Source: Colwellia psychrerythraea 34H (GTDB taxonomy: Bacteria; Pseudomonadota; Gammaproteobacteria; Enterobacterales; Alteromonadaceae). Taken from it: 64,000 nucleotides of DNA. The translations under genes were made by a program, and so were the position numbers. The notes below the pieces were generated by a model, which saw nothing but the letters and a program-made list of their open reading frames with translations, was not told the DNA's origin and did no database searches. Below are positions 38,101 through 46,461 of this stretch, in pieces; within the stretch, counting starts at the first letter, position 1; each line of letters opens with the position of its first letter. Location of the stretch: assembly GCF_000012325.1 (NCBI RefSeq), contig NC_003910.7:4340001-4404000 (forward strand), in the 5' to 3' direction.

Positions 38101-40237
38101 ATTCATTGGCAAAAATAAAGTGACCAAGTTTATCTACACCTAAAATACCATCAGCGACAGAGCTATTAATCAGTTTGCTTTTTTGTTCTGATGCCGCCAA
38201 TTCTTTCGTTCGAATAGTAACTTGCTCTGCTAATTCTTGCTGAGACCGTCGACTAATATCATTCGCCCTATTGGAAATAGTGATCATAAAAATAGAAATA
38301 GAGAGAATAAAGGCACTTGAAATAATGAGTCCTATCAGTAGTAGATTTCTGACATCGTAATACTCAGCCAGCATTTCGCTGAGTTCAATTTCACTGACTA
38401 CGGTAATATTCGAATTTTTTAATGAGATCCATTGCCCAACAACAGTTTTTCCTCGGTAATTGGTATAGCCATGCAAGTTTTGTCCGTTGAGCTTAAACTT
38501 TGCGGCTTGCACTATCGGATTAGTTTCAGGGTTTTGCAAGCGAACATTAAGCACAGTGCTCTCGCCGGCAGGCACAATGCCTTTTTGTTGTAACTCTGAG
38601 GTAAAACGACTACTTGAAATCATATAACCTCTAGAGTCTACTGCAAAACTCTCGAAGCTTTTACCTAGTCGGCCATCAATAAATAATTGCGAAAACTCTC
38701 TGTCAGGATCGAACCGAAAACCTAATACGGCAATAATCTCCTGCTGTTCGTTGCGAACAGGTGTGGCAATAAAAACTTCAGCATCTTTATCCTCTGCATT
38801 TCTATTTCCGTCAATATTTACATTTGCCCAAACAGGAGGAATGAACTCTGTACGTCCCATGAGGACTTCATTAAATAATTCAGGACGCTGGCTAATTATC
38901 GGGGATTTTTTTCCTTCAGCACTTTGCACAAGATTTAATAGATATCGCCCTTGAACATCAGTGATGGTATAAGCTCTTCCTCCTTGTGTAGTGTAAGGTC
39001 GCTTACTAAAGTACACCCTCAATGCTTTTTTGGCTTGGGCAAGCTTAATCGTGTCATCTATTTCACTAGCGATAACCAGCTGATTAACTAACCGTTTAAA
39101 GCTTTTAGATTTAGCAATGTTATGTGCCAATAATTCACGTTCACGGTACCAACCCGCCAATGTTTTTTTAGTAACATCTCTTGTAACATTAAACGTTTCT
39201 TTTTGATCAATAAGTAACTGATCCTTAAAGTCATTCAGGAACAAGTAAATACCGCCGGTGGACAAGGAGATAATAAGGATAAGTACAGTGAAATAGGTCG
39301 TCCTAAAGGCTAACGTATCCAGTTTTATCGCAATGGTACTGGCAAATTTTCGCGCAAAAAACAACGCGAGTAAAACAAAGATTACAGCATAGATAAAGAC
39401 GCTCGTTAAACTAATACTCTTATCTATATGTGCTCTACTGTTTTGACCTTCATCGAGGCTAGATTCTGCCCACTTACTTTGCATCGCAAGTATAAAATCA
39501 TCACCTAATTGATCTATTCCCCAATTTAATAACCCCACTAATTGTGGTTTGTTTTTATTAACACAAAAACCAATAGGTAAACTTTCAAATTGACTGATTG
39601 CGATGGGTTTAATATTTTTAAAATCATGCTTTTTAAGCATATATTTATAAAGGTATAAATAAGTGATAAATACATCATATTTACCGCTCTCTATGCTTTG
39701 ATAGCCTTGGAGGTTACTACTTAACCCTTTTGAATTGACTGATAATTGTTTTGCGAAATTAGCATCGGCATATCCTGCAATTGAGGCAATTTTTAATTCA
39801 GAGGTGATATCCATTTCACTTTTAATATCACTATTTTTATTAACCACCACGATAGGTGTCATTTGCAAAAAGGGTTTAGTAAATAAAACCTCATCTCTTC
39901 GTTGTTCAATATTGCCGCACACTGAAATTGCATCAATATTGCCACGCAACATATCATCATATTCAAGCCGAAAATCTGATACTGAGGTCTCTTGTAAATC
40001 GACCGGGAGTATTGCTGATAATTGTTGACGAATGAGCTTGCCTGCACCAGCAGTAACCCCTTGTTCGTCGATATAGTCAAAGGGTGGGAAAGTGCCATCA
40101 ACACCAATATGAACAACAGGATTTGCGTGAGCCCAAGTCACTAAGTCGGTAGGTAAGTTTTCTGCCATTCCATTTTGTAGGAAGAAGGACTGTAGAAAGA
40201 AAAATACGATGAATGAAGACTTGTTTAGTTTTATCAT
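35186..40237 (-). CDS. Giant hybrid sensor histidine kinase with two periplasmic sensor domains
   Basis: A 1683-residue membrane sensor. Order: signal peptide (1-25); bacterial extracellular solute-binding family 3 domain (about 35-262, VHIGVDGTFPPFDYIDEQG); membrane segments near 280-298 and 316-334; a Cache-like periplasmic domain (about 345-625); membrane segment near 640-660; two PAS domains (about 690-930); HisKA with catalytic His954 (FLANMSHEIRTPMN); ATPase with the G-boxes DSGIGMDDEQ and GGTGLGLTI; receiver 1 with Asp1247; receiver 2 with Asp1391 (MDLQMPVMDG); HPt with His1540 (FAHTLKGSAGN). BvgS-like. The full phosphorelay fits the downstream HD-GYP regulator. Confidence 0.92.
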   Translation of the reverse strand: MIKLNKSSFIVFFFLQSFFLQNGMAENLPTDLVTWAHANPVVHIGVDGTFPPFDYIDEQGVTAGAGKLIRQQLSAILPVDLQETSVSDFRLEYDDMLRGNIDAISVCGNIEQRRDEVLFTKPFLQMTPIVVVNKNSDIKSEMDITSELKIASIAGYADANFAKQLSVNSKGLSSNLQGYQSIESGKYDVFITYLYLYKYMLKKHDFKNIKPIAISQFESLPIGFCVNKNKPQLVGLLNWGIDQLGDDFILAMQSKWAESSLDEGQNSRAHIDKSISLTSVFIYAVIFVLLALFFARKFASTIAIKLDTLAFRTTYFTVLILIISLSTGGIYLFLNDFKDQLLIDQKETFNVTRDVTKKTLAGWYRERELLAHNIAKSKSFKRLVNQLVIASEIDDTIKLAQAKKALRVYFSKRPYTTQGGRAYTITDVQGRYLLNLVQSAEGKKSPIISQRPELFNEVLMGRTEFIPPVWANVNIDGNRNAEDKDAEVFIATPVRNEQQEIIAVLGFRFDPDREFSQLFIDGRLGKSFESFAVDSRGYMISSSRFTSELQQKGIVPAGESTVLNVRLQNPETNPIVQAAKFKLNGQNLHGYTNYRGKTVVGQWISLKNSNITVVSEIELSEMLAEYYDVRNLLLIGLIISSAFILSISIFMITISNRANDISRRSQQELAEQVTIRTKELAASEQKSKLINSSVADGILGVDKLGHFIFANESATKITGYSEEQILSSDLISLFAGDNKENLTFEDTEVYKAIQSKEVIRISNEYVLMSGARELPLEYSISPVEDDESELACVIALQDITLRVQETERLEKMLEHLPVCMVIMNQNDEVEQINQTGIELLGFERDEIVGNPVDLFIPQEQVESHKALLKKFFQEETVIDTRSLERDFKVKHKSGKLIEIQAVYTPVHFHNGLYAAVMVRDITLDRQAEFALLEAKRISDDASKAKSDFLANMSHEIRTPMNAIMGMSHLALGCELDRKPKNYVTKVYKAAESLLGIINDILDFSKIEAGKLDIEVIEFSLHDTFADLANIIGLKAGEKNLELLFDISPDVPVNLKGDPLRLNQILINLAGNAVKFTEQGQVVISVNVVTNVSTSHCDDINLEFSVKDSGIGMDDEQQKKLFQSFSQADSSTTRKYGGTGLGLTISKKLVELMNGQIWLESKAGEGSCFSFTTTLQVSDVIDNRLVEQQKSFLADKRILIVDDNLLALDVLSSILKSFHCHVVAANSGEEAIELVKQATLTFDFIMLDWNMPDLDGIETYHIIKSQNNYQDNQFILVTSNANDNEAVDQLKKRINSVLVKPVTSSSIFDEMMRLNGDEAYSNTREMKRDDELIQNQQHLSGAKILLVEDNELNQELALELLKQSNIDVELAENGAIAVEKFSSRHFDGILMDLQMPVMDGFTATKIIRESDSSIPIIAMTANAMVSDKEKVLASGMNDHITKPINVNTMFATIAKWVSPSIKLDHDIDKAKLSVYTLPEKVISIPDFNTINTSAGLAVANGNKSLYVKLLGRFVSGQDDFVERFKVAMLKQDKEEVTRFAHTLKGSAGNIGANALQGYADQLELVCANDANTDELVNLLDQVTEELTLVLNELTEYLAKENSVESTAPINDFNFNEEFTVQLAQLLELIENFETESIELAEDILNQLKGTKQEALFEKIYQQIESYEFTEAETALNEFIDVLNN

Positions 40238-40331
40238 AAGAAATAAACACTTAAATTATAAATAACATTTATTATTTTTATACAGTCTAGTCTATTATGG
40301 ATTAAAGATTAAGCGATTAGAACATATAGTT

Positions 40332-41858
40332 ATGCCAAGTAATTTTAGTGATATTAATGCCTTAGTTATCGATAACAACAGCAGTATGAGACAAATCATG
40401 GTCTCAATGTTGCGCGTTATGGGCATGAAGACTGTGATAGTTGCCAATAGTGAAAGTCAATGTATGCAGCTAATTACTGCAGAAAACATCAATTTAGTGG
40501 TCTGTGGTTGGAACTTACCAAAACTGAACGCTCTTTCAGTATTAAAAAAGTTACGTGACAATGAAAACACCATGAAAACTCCCTTTGTGATTGTCTCTAC
40601 CATGATCGAGCAAGACCTTATTAAACAAGCGATTGCAATGGGTGTGTCAGAGTATTTAGTTCCCCCATTTAATAAAAAAATATTTGAAAAACGTATAAAT
40701 AAAGCACTCAAAATGCCAATACAGGCAAGTGCAACAAGCCTATCCCGTACTATCAATAGCAAGCGATTTAGTCAAAAAGTCCATTGTGGTGAATTAAATG
40801 TATTAGTTGTTGATGATATTGCCGATAACATTGCAATTATCAAAGAACTCATTAAAGACAAATATAGAGTCAAAGCTGCGTTAAATGCTAAGACAGCAAT
40901 GAAGATTTGCTTGTCTGATTTACCACCCGATTTAATACTACTCGACATTATGATGCCAGAAGTTGACGGGTTAACTTTGTGTAAGCAACTTAAGGAAAAC
41001 CCGTTAACACAAAATATTGTCGTTATCTTTTTAACCGCACTTTCTGAAACAGAGGATGTTGTTAAGGGGCTTTCTCTTGGTGCGGTCGATTATATTACTA
41101 AACCTATTGTTCCAGCAATATTGTTAGCCCGCATAGAAGTGCACAGTAAAATCATTTTGAATCAACGCACCATACAAGGTCAAATAGATGATTTTTTGCA
41201 GAAAAATGAGATATTCGTTCAGTATAATGACAACACATACAATAAGTTAACTAGGCTATTGCATGATAGTGCTGAAACATTAATTGAACTGTCTCCCACT
41301 GTTAATACAAAACCTTCCAGACGTTCTTTATCACAATTAAAATACAATATTGGCATGAGTACCTTGTTACTTGATAGCGGCCATGTTTTAGCAAAATTAC
41401 AACAGAATAATTACACACTAACTCTTACTAAAGAAAAACTTGGAAATCTCTTATTCCCAATTTTGAGTATTTTTGATTTCATTATTGCTAGCAAAAATAT
41501 AGAGGCCTTCGACAATATTGATGAGAGTATCAATATCAATTGCGATAAAAAACTACTGGGTATTATCTTTGCTTGTCTTTACCTCAATGCCTTAGATGTC
41601 GCACCTAGGGGCTCTAAAGTGTCAATTACTTCAGCAAGCTATCAAGACTTCGTACTCATCAAAATACACAATATTACAGAAATACCCGAAGAAGCCTTAG
41701 ATAAGATTGCGCACTTATCGCATTCAAATAAAACGAATGAGGTTAATGATATGAGTATCAATCTAGCTTTCTTAGTCATGAACATACTACAAGGTGAACT
41801 GTATTTTCATAGCAGTAAGGAGTTTGGGACCACTTTCTACCTAAAGTTACCTTGCTAA
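40332..41858 (+). CDS. Two-receiver protein with degenerate first receiver and ATPase-like C-terminus
   Basis: A 508-residue protein divergent from the hybrid kinase. Receiver 1 (about 8-125) has NLVVCGWNLPK, with Gly59 where the phospho-Asp should be. Receiver 2 (about 155-270) is intact, with LVVDDIADN, Asp205 in LLDIMMPEVDG and YITKP. The C-terminal 230 residues end like a histidine-kinase ATPase fold (YLNALDVAPRGSKVSIT as an N-box-like segment, FGTTFYLKLP), but I see no phospho-acceptor His and no standard G1 box. A signalling scaffold or a receiver-controlled pseudo-kinase is the most likely role. Confidence 0.75.
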   Translation: MPSNFSDINALVIDNNSSMRQIMVSMLRVMGMKTVIVANSESQCMQLITAENINLVVCGWNLPKLNALSVLKKLRDNENTMKTPFVIVSTMIEQDLIKQAIAMGVSEYLVPPFNKKIFEKRINKALKMPIQASATSLSRTINSKRFSQKVHCGELNVLVVDDIADNIAIIKELIKDKYRVKAALNAKTAMKICLSDLPPDLILLDIMMPEVDGLTLCKQLKENPLTQNIVVIFLTALSETEDVVKGLSLGAVDYITKPIVPAILLARIEVHSKIILNQRTIQGQIDDFLQKNEIFVQYNDNTYNKLTRLLHDSAETLIELSPTVNTKPSRRSLSQLKYNIGMSTLLLDSGHVLAKLQQNNYTLTLTKEKLGNLLFPILSIFDFIIASKNIEAFDNIDESININCDKKLLGIIFACLYLNALDVAPRGSKVSITSASYQDFVLIKIHNITEIPEEALDKIAHLSHSNKTNEVNDMSINLAFLVMNILQGELYFHSSKEFGTTFYLKLPC

Positions 41859-41986
41859 AGTTACTCATTAATAAAGAATTAACGTAATAGTTACTTGAAT
41901 AACCCTTTAGAACAGCGATAATAACGTCAAGTTATAAGTACATACACTAAGTATCATAGTAAATAGGTCATTCCTCAGGAGAGAAA

Positions 41987-44152
41987 ATGCCATTAGTAAA
42001 CCTATATAAAAAACTGAGCCCTTTTCAACGGGTAATTATTGCTTTAATACTCGGTATATCTACAGGTATTTTTGTTGGTGAACCGGCGGGGGATATTAAA
42101 GTCATTGGCGATGTTTATATTCGCTTGCTTCAAATGACCGTTTTACCCTACGTACTCGTCTCTATTATTGGTGGCCTAGGTCGATTAGATAGTACGATGG
42201 CAAGCCGTATAGGCTACCGAGCAGTCAAAGTAATCGTGATCATGTGGTTGTCTGTCATGGCGACTTTATTATTGCTCCCCTTAGCTTATCCTAATTGGGA
42301 AACAGCCGGTTTCTTCAGTACCAGCATGCTGGCAGAGCCCGCCGCCTTTAACTTTGTAAAACTTTATATTCCGAGTAATATTTTTGCCTCACTCTCAGAA
42401 ACTATTGTTCCAGCAGTCGTGCTGTTTTCATTATTAATGGGGATTGCCTTAATACAAGTCAAAAATAAAGAAACACTATTAACCTTAACCACCAATATTG
42501 GTGATAGCTTAATGAAAGTTGCCTCTTATGTAGCTAAATTAGCGCCATTAGGGATTTTTGCTATTTCAGCTTCTGCTGCAGGTACACTAGAAGTTGAAGA
42601 ACTTGGTCGATTACAAGTATTCTTATGGGTATACATCACCGCCGCAGCCCTATTAGCTTTTGTATTTTTGCCATTACTGATTCATTGGGCCACGCCTTTT
42701 TCCTATCGTGAAATTTTATCAACCGCTGGTGAAGCCGTGATAACGGCGTTAGCTACTGGTACAGTGTTAGTCGTGCTTCCAATGATCATTGAGCGCAGTA
42801 AAGCTTTATTGGCTAAACATGGTATGGAGTGCGAAGAAACAGACTCAACCGTTGATGTGCTTGTACCTACTGCGTACAGTTTTCCCAGTACAGGTACCTT
42901 ACTGGGTTTAGGCTTTATTCTATTTTCCGCTTGGTATGTCGGCTCGCCACTTGGCTTTGATGACTATATTTCTTTTGTTATTATGGGCGCCTTAACCGCT
43001 TTTGGTAGCATGGCTGTTGCCATTCCATTTTTACTCGACTTTTTTGACTTACCTGCTGATCAATTCCAATTATATCTATTAGGCAGTGTCGTTACTGCTC
43101 GTTTTGCTACAGGTTTAGCTGCACTACACGGCTTTGTCGTTACTTTATTGGTCGCTTCTGCGGTATTGAAAAAGCTTAGATGGCATCGAATGATGCAAGC
43201 CATTGGTGTGCATTTAGCCGTTACTTTGGGTGTTATGATTGCAGCTGGTTTTACTTTAAAGTCATTAATTCCTTACAAGTATGAAGGTGTACAAACATTT
43301 GAATCAATGAAGTCGATGAATGCAAGTGCTAACCTCGATCAATATAAAGAATTGACACCATTAGGCTACTTTGAGCAGCAACAACCTCGCCTTGAGGTAA
43401 TCCTTGCCCGTAAAGGTATTCGTGTTGGTTATAACGACGCTAGCTTGCCTTATGCCTTTAGAAATAAAGATAATAAAATGGTTGGATTTGATGTTGAGTT
43501 ATTGAACCAATTTGCTAAAGACCTTGATATCAATTTATCCATGATTCGCATTGAAGAGGGAGCGGATGAAGCCGAATTATTAGCGGATGGAAGTATTGAT
43601 ATCATTATTGGTGGTCATGTAATCACACCAAAGCGCGCATTAAAAATGGCCTTTTCAGATGCTTACACTTTCCATACTGCTGGTTTATTAGTGACAGATG
43701 CTAAACGTGATCAGTTTTCTGACCTTTATACCATTCAAGCAATGAAAACATTAAAGTTAGGGGTGGGAAATAGTAAGTATTACCAAGACATGGTGAAAGA
43801 ATATTTACCTAATGCACAATTAACAGAAGTGAATAATGTTAGACAATTTCTTAAAGGTAACTATGAAGATGTCGACGCGTTAATTTACTCAACCGAGTCG
43901 GCTTCTGCGTGGGCTATGTTATACCCAAATTATTCGGCGATTATACCTAAAGGTTTAAAACTAAGAGCTCCGGTAGCCTTTGTATTACCTAAAGGCCAGT
44001 TAGATTATGTACAGTATATGAATACTTGGCTCAAACTCAAAAAAGAGAATGGGTTACAAAAGAAAGTATACGACTATTGGATTTTAGGTAAAAATCCTGA
44101 AGCGAAAAAACCACGTTGGTCGGTTATGAAAGACGTGTTAGGTTGGCTTTAA
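41987..44152 (+). CDS. Dicarboxylate/amino acid:cation symporter fused to a solute-binding domain
   Basis: A 721-residue fusion. Residues about 1-425 are a sodium:dicarboxylate (SDF, GltP-type) symporter with several membrane segments and the family motifs VLPYVLVSIIGGLGRLD, PTAYSFPSTGTLLGLGF and TARFATGLAALHGFVVTLL. Residues about 460-700 are a type 3 solute-binding domain (GIRVGYNDASLPYAFRNKDN, IGGHVITPKRALKMAFSDAY) without its own signal. A good Shine-Dalgarno (AGGAGAG) precedes the ATG. It probably feeds captured acidic amino acids or C4-dicarboxylates to the symporter; the substrate is inferred. Confidence 0.85.
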   Translation: MPLVNLYKKLSPFQRVIIALILGISTGIFVGEPAGDIKVIGDVYIRLLQMTVLPYVLVSIIGGLGRLDSTMASRIGYRAVKVIVIMWLSVMATLLLLPLAYPNWETAGFFSTSMLAEPAAFNFVKLYIPSNIFASLSETIVPAVVLFSLLMGIALIQVKNKETLLTLTTNIGDSLMKVASYVAKLAPLGIFAISASAAGTLEVEELGRLQVFLWVYITAAALLAFVFLPLLIHWATPFSYREILSTAGEAVITALATGTVLVVLPMIIERSKALLAKHGMECEETDSTVDVLVPTAYSFPSTGTLLGLGFILFSAWYVGSPLGFDDYISFVIMGALTAFGSMAVAIPFLLDFFDLPADQFQLYLLGSVVTARFATGLAALHGFVVTLLVASAVLKKLRWHRMMQAIGVHLAVTLGVMIAAGFTLKSLIPYKYEGVQTFESMKSMNASANLDQYKELTPLGYFEQQQPRLEVILARKGIRVGYNDASLPYAFRNKDNKMVGFDVELLNQFAKDLDINLSMIRIEEGADEAELLADGSIDIIIGGHVITPKRALKMAFSDAYTFHTAGLLVTDAKRDQFSDLYTIQAMKTLKLGVGNSKYYQDMVKEYLPNAQLTEVNNVRQFLKGNYEDVDALIYSTESASAWAMLYPNYSAIIPKGLKLRAPVAFVLPKGQLDYVQYMNTWLKLKKENGLQKKVYDYWILGKNPEAKKPRWSVMKDVLGWL

Positions 44153-44180
44153 TTAATATTCGATAGAATATAGAAAACTA

Positions 44181-44216
44181 AAAAGCACTTTAATTAACTT
44201 TAAAGTGCTTTTTTAT
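44181..44216. terminator. Bidirectional terminator between the symporter fusion and the FGase-like gene
   Basis: Stem AAAAGCACTTTA / TAAAGTGCTTTT (12 base pairs) has an 8-base loop, with A-rich sequence on the left and T on the right. It can end both converging transcripts. Confidence 0.88.
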
Positions 44217-44239
44217 TTCAGAGAACAGAGAATTGTAAA

Positions 44240-45100
44240 TTAGCTTTTATGATAGTTATTGATATACCACTGAGTATGCTCAGCAACAGTATTATTATAA
44301 ACGTGCTGCAATGAAGGTAAAACAACGGCATCAGCTTGACCTGTAAGCTCATCCATAAAGACTTTTTTAGCTTCAGTTGCCAGTACTAAAACATTGTCAT
44401 ATCGACTATGACAAAAACCAGCTAAGCGACCTTTACCGTAGAAAATATCATTCTCTGCCGCCGTCACTTCAATACCATCCACACTCATGTTTTGTAATGC
44501 ACTAAGCCAACTATCAATAATCGGTCGCCATTGCTCGCCTTTTACTGACGTTGTGCCCACATTAAGTACGGGTAAATCTTTTCGCTCATGACGCTTAAAA
44601 TTATACGAATGATTATCGTAAACAACACATTGGCCAAAATCTGCTGCTAATGCCTCAACTACAGCCGCAACAATGCGATAAAATTGTGCATGCTTGGCCT
44701 TACTTTTGGCAATCATCTCTTCACTAAGCGGGGTTTTCCATATTTCTTTACCCCAAGCTGTTTCATAGACACACTCATCAGTACCACGATTTAAATCATA
44801 TTCATAACGTGAGTCATGGGCAATTAAAGTAATCGCTTGTTTGGCAATGAAACTACCCGTGTAGGGATCTTCTTCATAATAACGATCGCTCTTTTCTAGC
44901 AAGCAGTTATCTTCAAGCTCTGCTCTAAAGTTACTACCGTCATGAATAGCCGCCGACATAGCAGGCAAATATTTATCAATTTTGAGGGTAAAAGCACCGC
45001 CAACTACGGTAGCGATAAAACACTGACGTTTATTAATTTTCTTAATAATCTGTTGTTCTGTTAATTGCTCGGTTATTTCTTCGGTACGTTGCTCAGTCAC
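44240..45100 (-). CDS. N-formylglutamate amidohydrolase family protein
   Basis: A 286-residue cytoplasmic protein (no signal peptide) of the FGase family, metal-dependent amidohydrolases related to HutG2. Family-type segments include LIAHDSRYEYDLNRGTDECVYETAW (residues about 91-115), VYDNHSYNFKRH and LPVLNVGTTSV. The first 20 residues (TEQRTEEITEQLTEQQ) look repetitive and are outside the family core, so the true start could be later. No histidine-utilisation genes lie nearby, so its substrate may not be formylglutamate. It is convergent with the symporter fusion. Confidence 0.75.
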   Translation of the reverse strand: MTEQRTEEITEQLTEQQIIKKINKRQCFIATVVGGAFTLKIDKYLPAMSAAIHDGSNFRAELEDNCLLEKSDRYYEEDPYTGSFIAKQAITLIAHDSRYEYDLNRGTDECVYETAWGKEIWKTPLSEEMIAKSKAKHAQFYRIVAAVVEALAADFGQCVVYDNHSYNFKRHERKDLPVLNVGTTSVKGEQWRPIIDSWLSALQNMSVDGIEVTAAENDIFYGKGRLAGFCHSRYDNVLVLATEAKKVFMDELTGQADAVVLPSLQHVYNNTVAEHTQWYINNYHKS

Positions 45101-45632
45101 AATCCAACTCCTTGGCTAAATAGTAAAGATATTTATATCATAGGTTAATCGTACATTAAAGATAGGTAACATTAAGCTATTAACTGTTATTTCAAGTAGT
45201 TAAATTAAATGATTTTGTTTGCACTGTTTATCATATAGATATTTACAGCCAACTAACGACTTACTTGTTTAAGTATATGTTTCATTCGCTAATTAAAAAA
45301 CAATTCCTAGTTATATCAAACCACCACCTATTAAAGCAGCAGATGGCTAAAATTTGATGATAAGGTGCCACAACCTCCGCTATAGCATAAAGCACGTTGC
45401 ACTCCTCATTACCACTGATAGTAAAACCTTAAAACTACTATTACAATTATCATTAAAAACAATAACTAACACATAATAAAAACGCCACAATAACAAGTGA
45501 TTACTTTACTTAGTCTTGTGAACTAACCTTTCTCATTATTTTGAACTGTTACCACAAGTTTATTGATAATTTATAAGCAACAACACTAGTCAAGCGCCTA
45601 TTGAGACTGGTAGAATCTAGCGCATTATATTT
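45101..45632. other. Gene-free intergenic stretch
   Basis: About 530 bases, AT-rich, without a coding frame, tRNA or clear repeat that I can recognise. It must contain the divergent promoters of the FGase-like and yeeN-type genes, but no convincing -35/-10 pair stood out. Confidence 0.5.
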
Positions 45633-45656
45633 TTGAACATAAAAGAAGACATTGAG

Positions 45657-46382
45657 ATGGGCAGAGCTTACCAAAACCGCAAATTATCTATGGCCAAAAC
45701 CGCAGGGGCCAAAACTAAAGTTTACTCTAAGTACGGTAAAGCAATTTACGTTTGTGCTAAAACTGGTGGCATTGATCCCGATGGTAACCTTTCTTTACGT
45801 GGCTTAATTGACCGTGCAAAGAAAGATCAAGTTCCTACTCATGTTATAGATAATGCGATAAAAAAAGCTTCTGGTGCTGGCGGTGAAGACTTTGTTGAAG
45901 CCCGTTATGAAGGTTACGGCCCTGGTAACTGTATGGTTATTATTGATTGCTTAACAGATAACGGTAACCGTACCATTAAAGATGTTCGTCAATGTTTCAG
46001 TAAAAATCATGCAAAAATAGGTACTTCTGGCTCTGTATCTCATATGTTTGACCATCAAGCTGTATTTGCCTTTAAAGGTGAAGATGACGAGGCCGTTTTA
46101 GAAACACTGATGATGGCTGATATTGATGTGACTGATGTGGAATTAGAAGACGGTATTATTACTGTTTACGCTCCTCACACTGAGTTTTTCAAAATTAAAA
46201 CTGAGTTTACTAATTCAATGCCTGAATATGAATTAGAAATTGAAGAGCTTTCTTGGGTACCACAAAACTACATTGATGTTGAAGGCGAAGAAAACTTAGA
46301 GAATTTTGAAAAATTCATCGCTATGTTAGATGACTGTGATGATGTTCAGCACGTTTACCATAATGCTGAAATCAAAGACTAA
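45657..46382 (+). CDS. YebC/PmpR-family (YeeN-type) protein
   Basis: A 241-residue protein of the YebC/PmpR family. It starts [20 protein letters not shown], with the motifs [59 protein letters not shown], and [11 protein letters not shown]. The short, acidic first motif set matches YeeN more than YebC of E. coli. Some members act as transcription regulators and others help ribosomes pass polyproline stretches. I chose the ATG at 45657 over an upstream TTG at 45633. Confidence 0.9.
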
Positions 46383-46404
46383 CGTTAATCGTTTTAGCTT
46401 TAAT

Positions 46405-46435
46405 AAAAAAACCAGTACTTAGTACTGGTTTTTTT
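46405..46435. terminator. Bidirectional terminator after the yeeN-type gene
   Basis: AACCAGTAC and GTACTGGTT flank a short loop (TTA), with seven A on the left and seven T on the right. It can terminate both the yeeN-type gene and the converging phosphatase gene. Confidence 0.9.
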
Positions 46436-46461
46436 GTGCTCTAAATTGTAAAAAAGTACTG

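Noticed and set aside
35985..40116. Several small open frames within the hybrid kinase
   Set aside because: They are shadows of a long coding sequence with clear domains.
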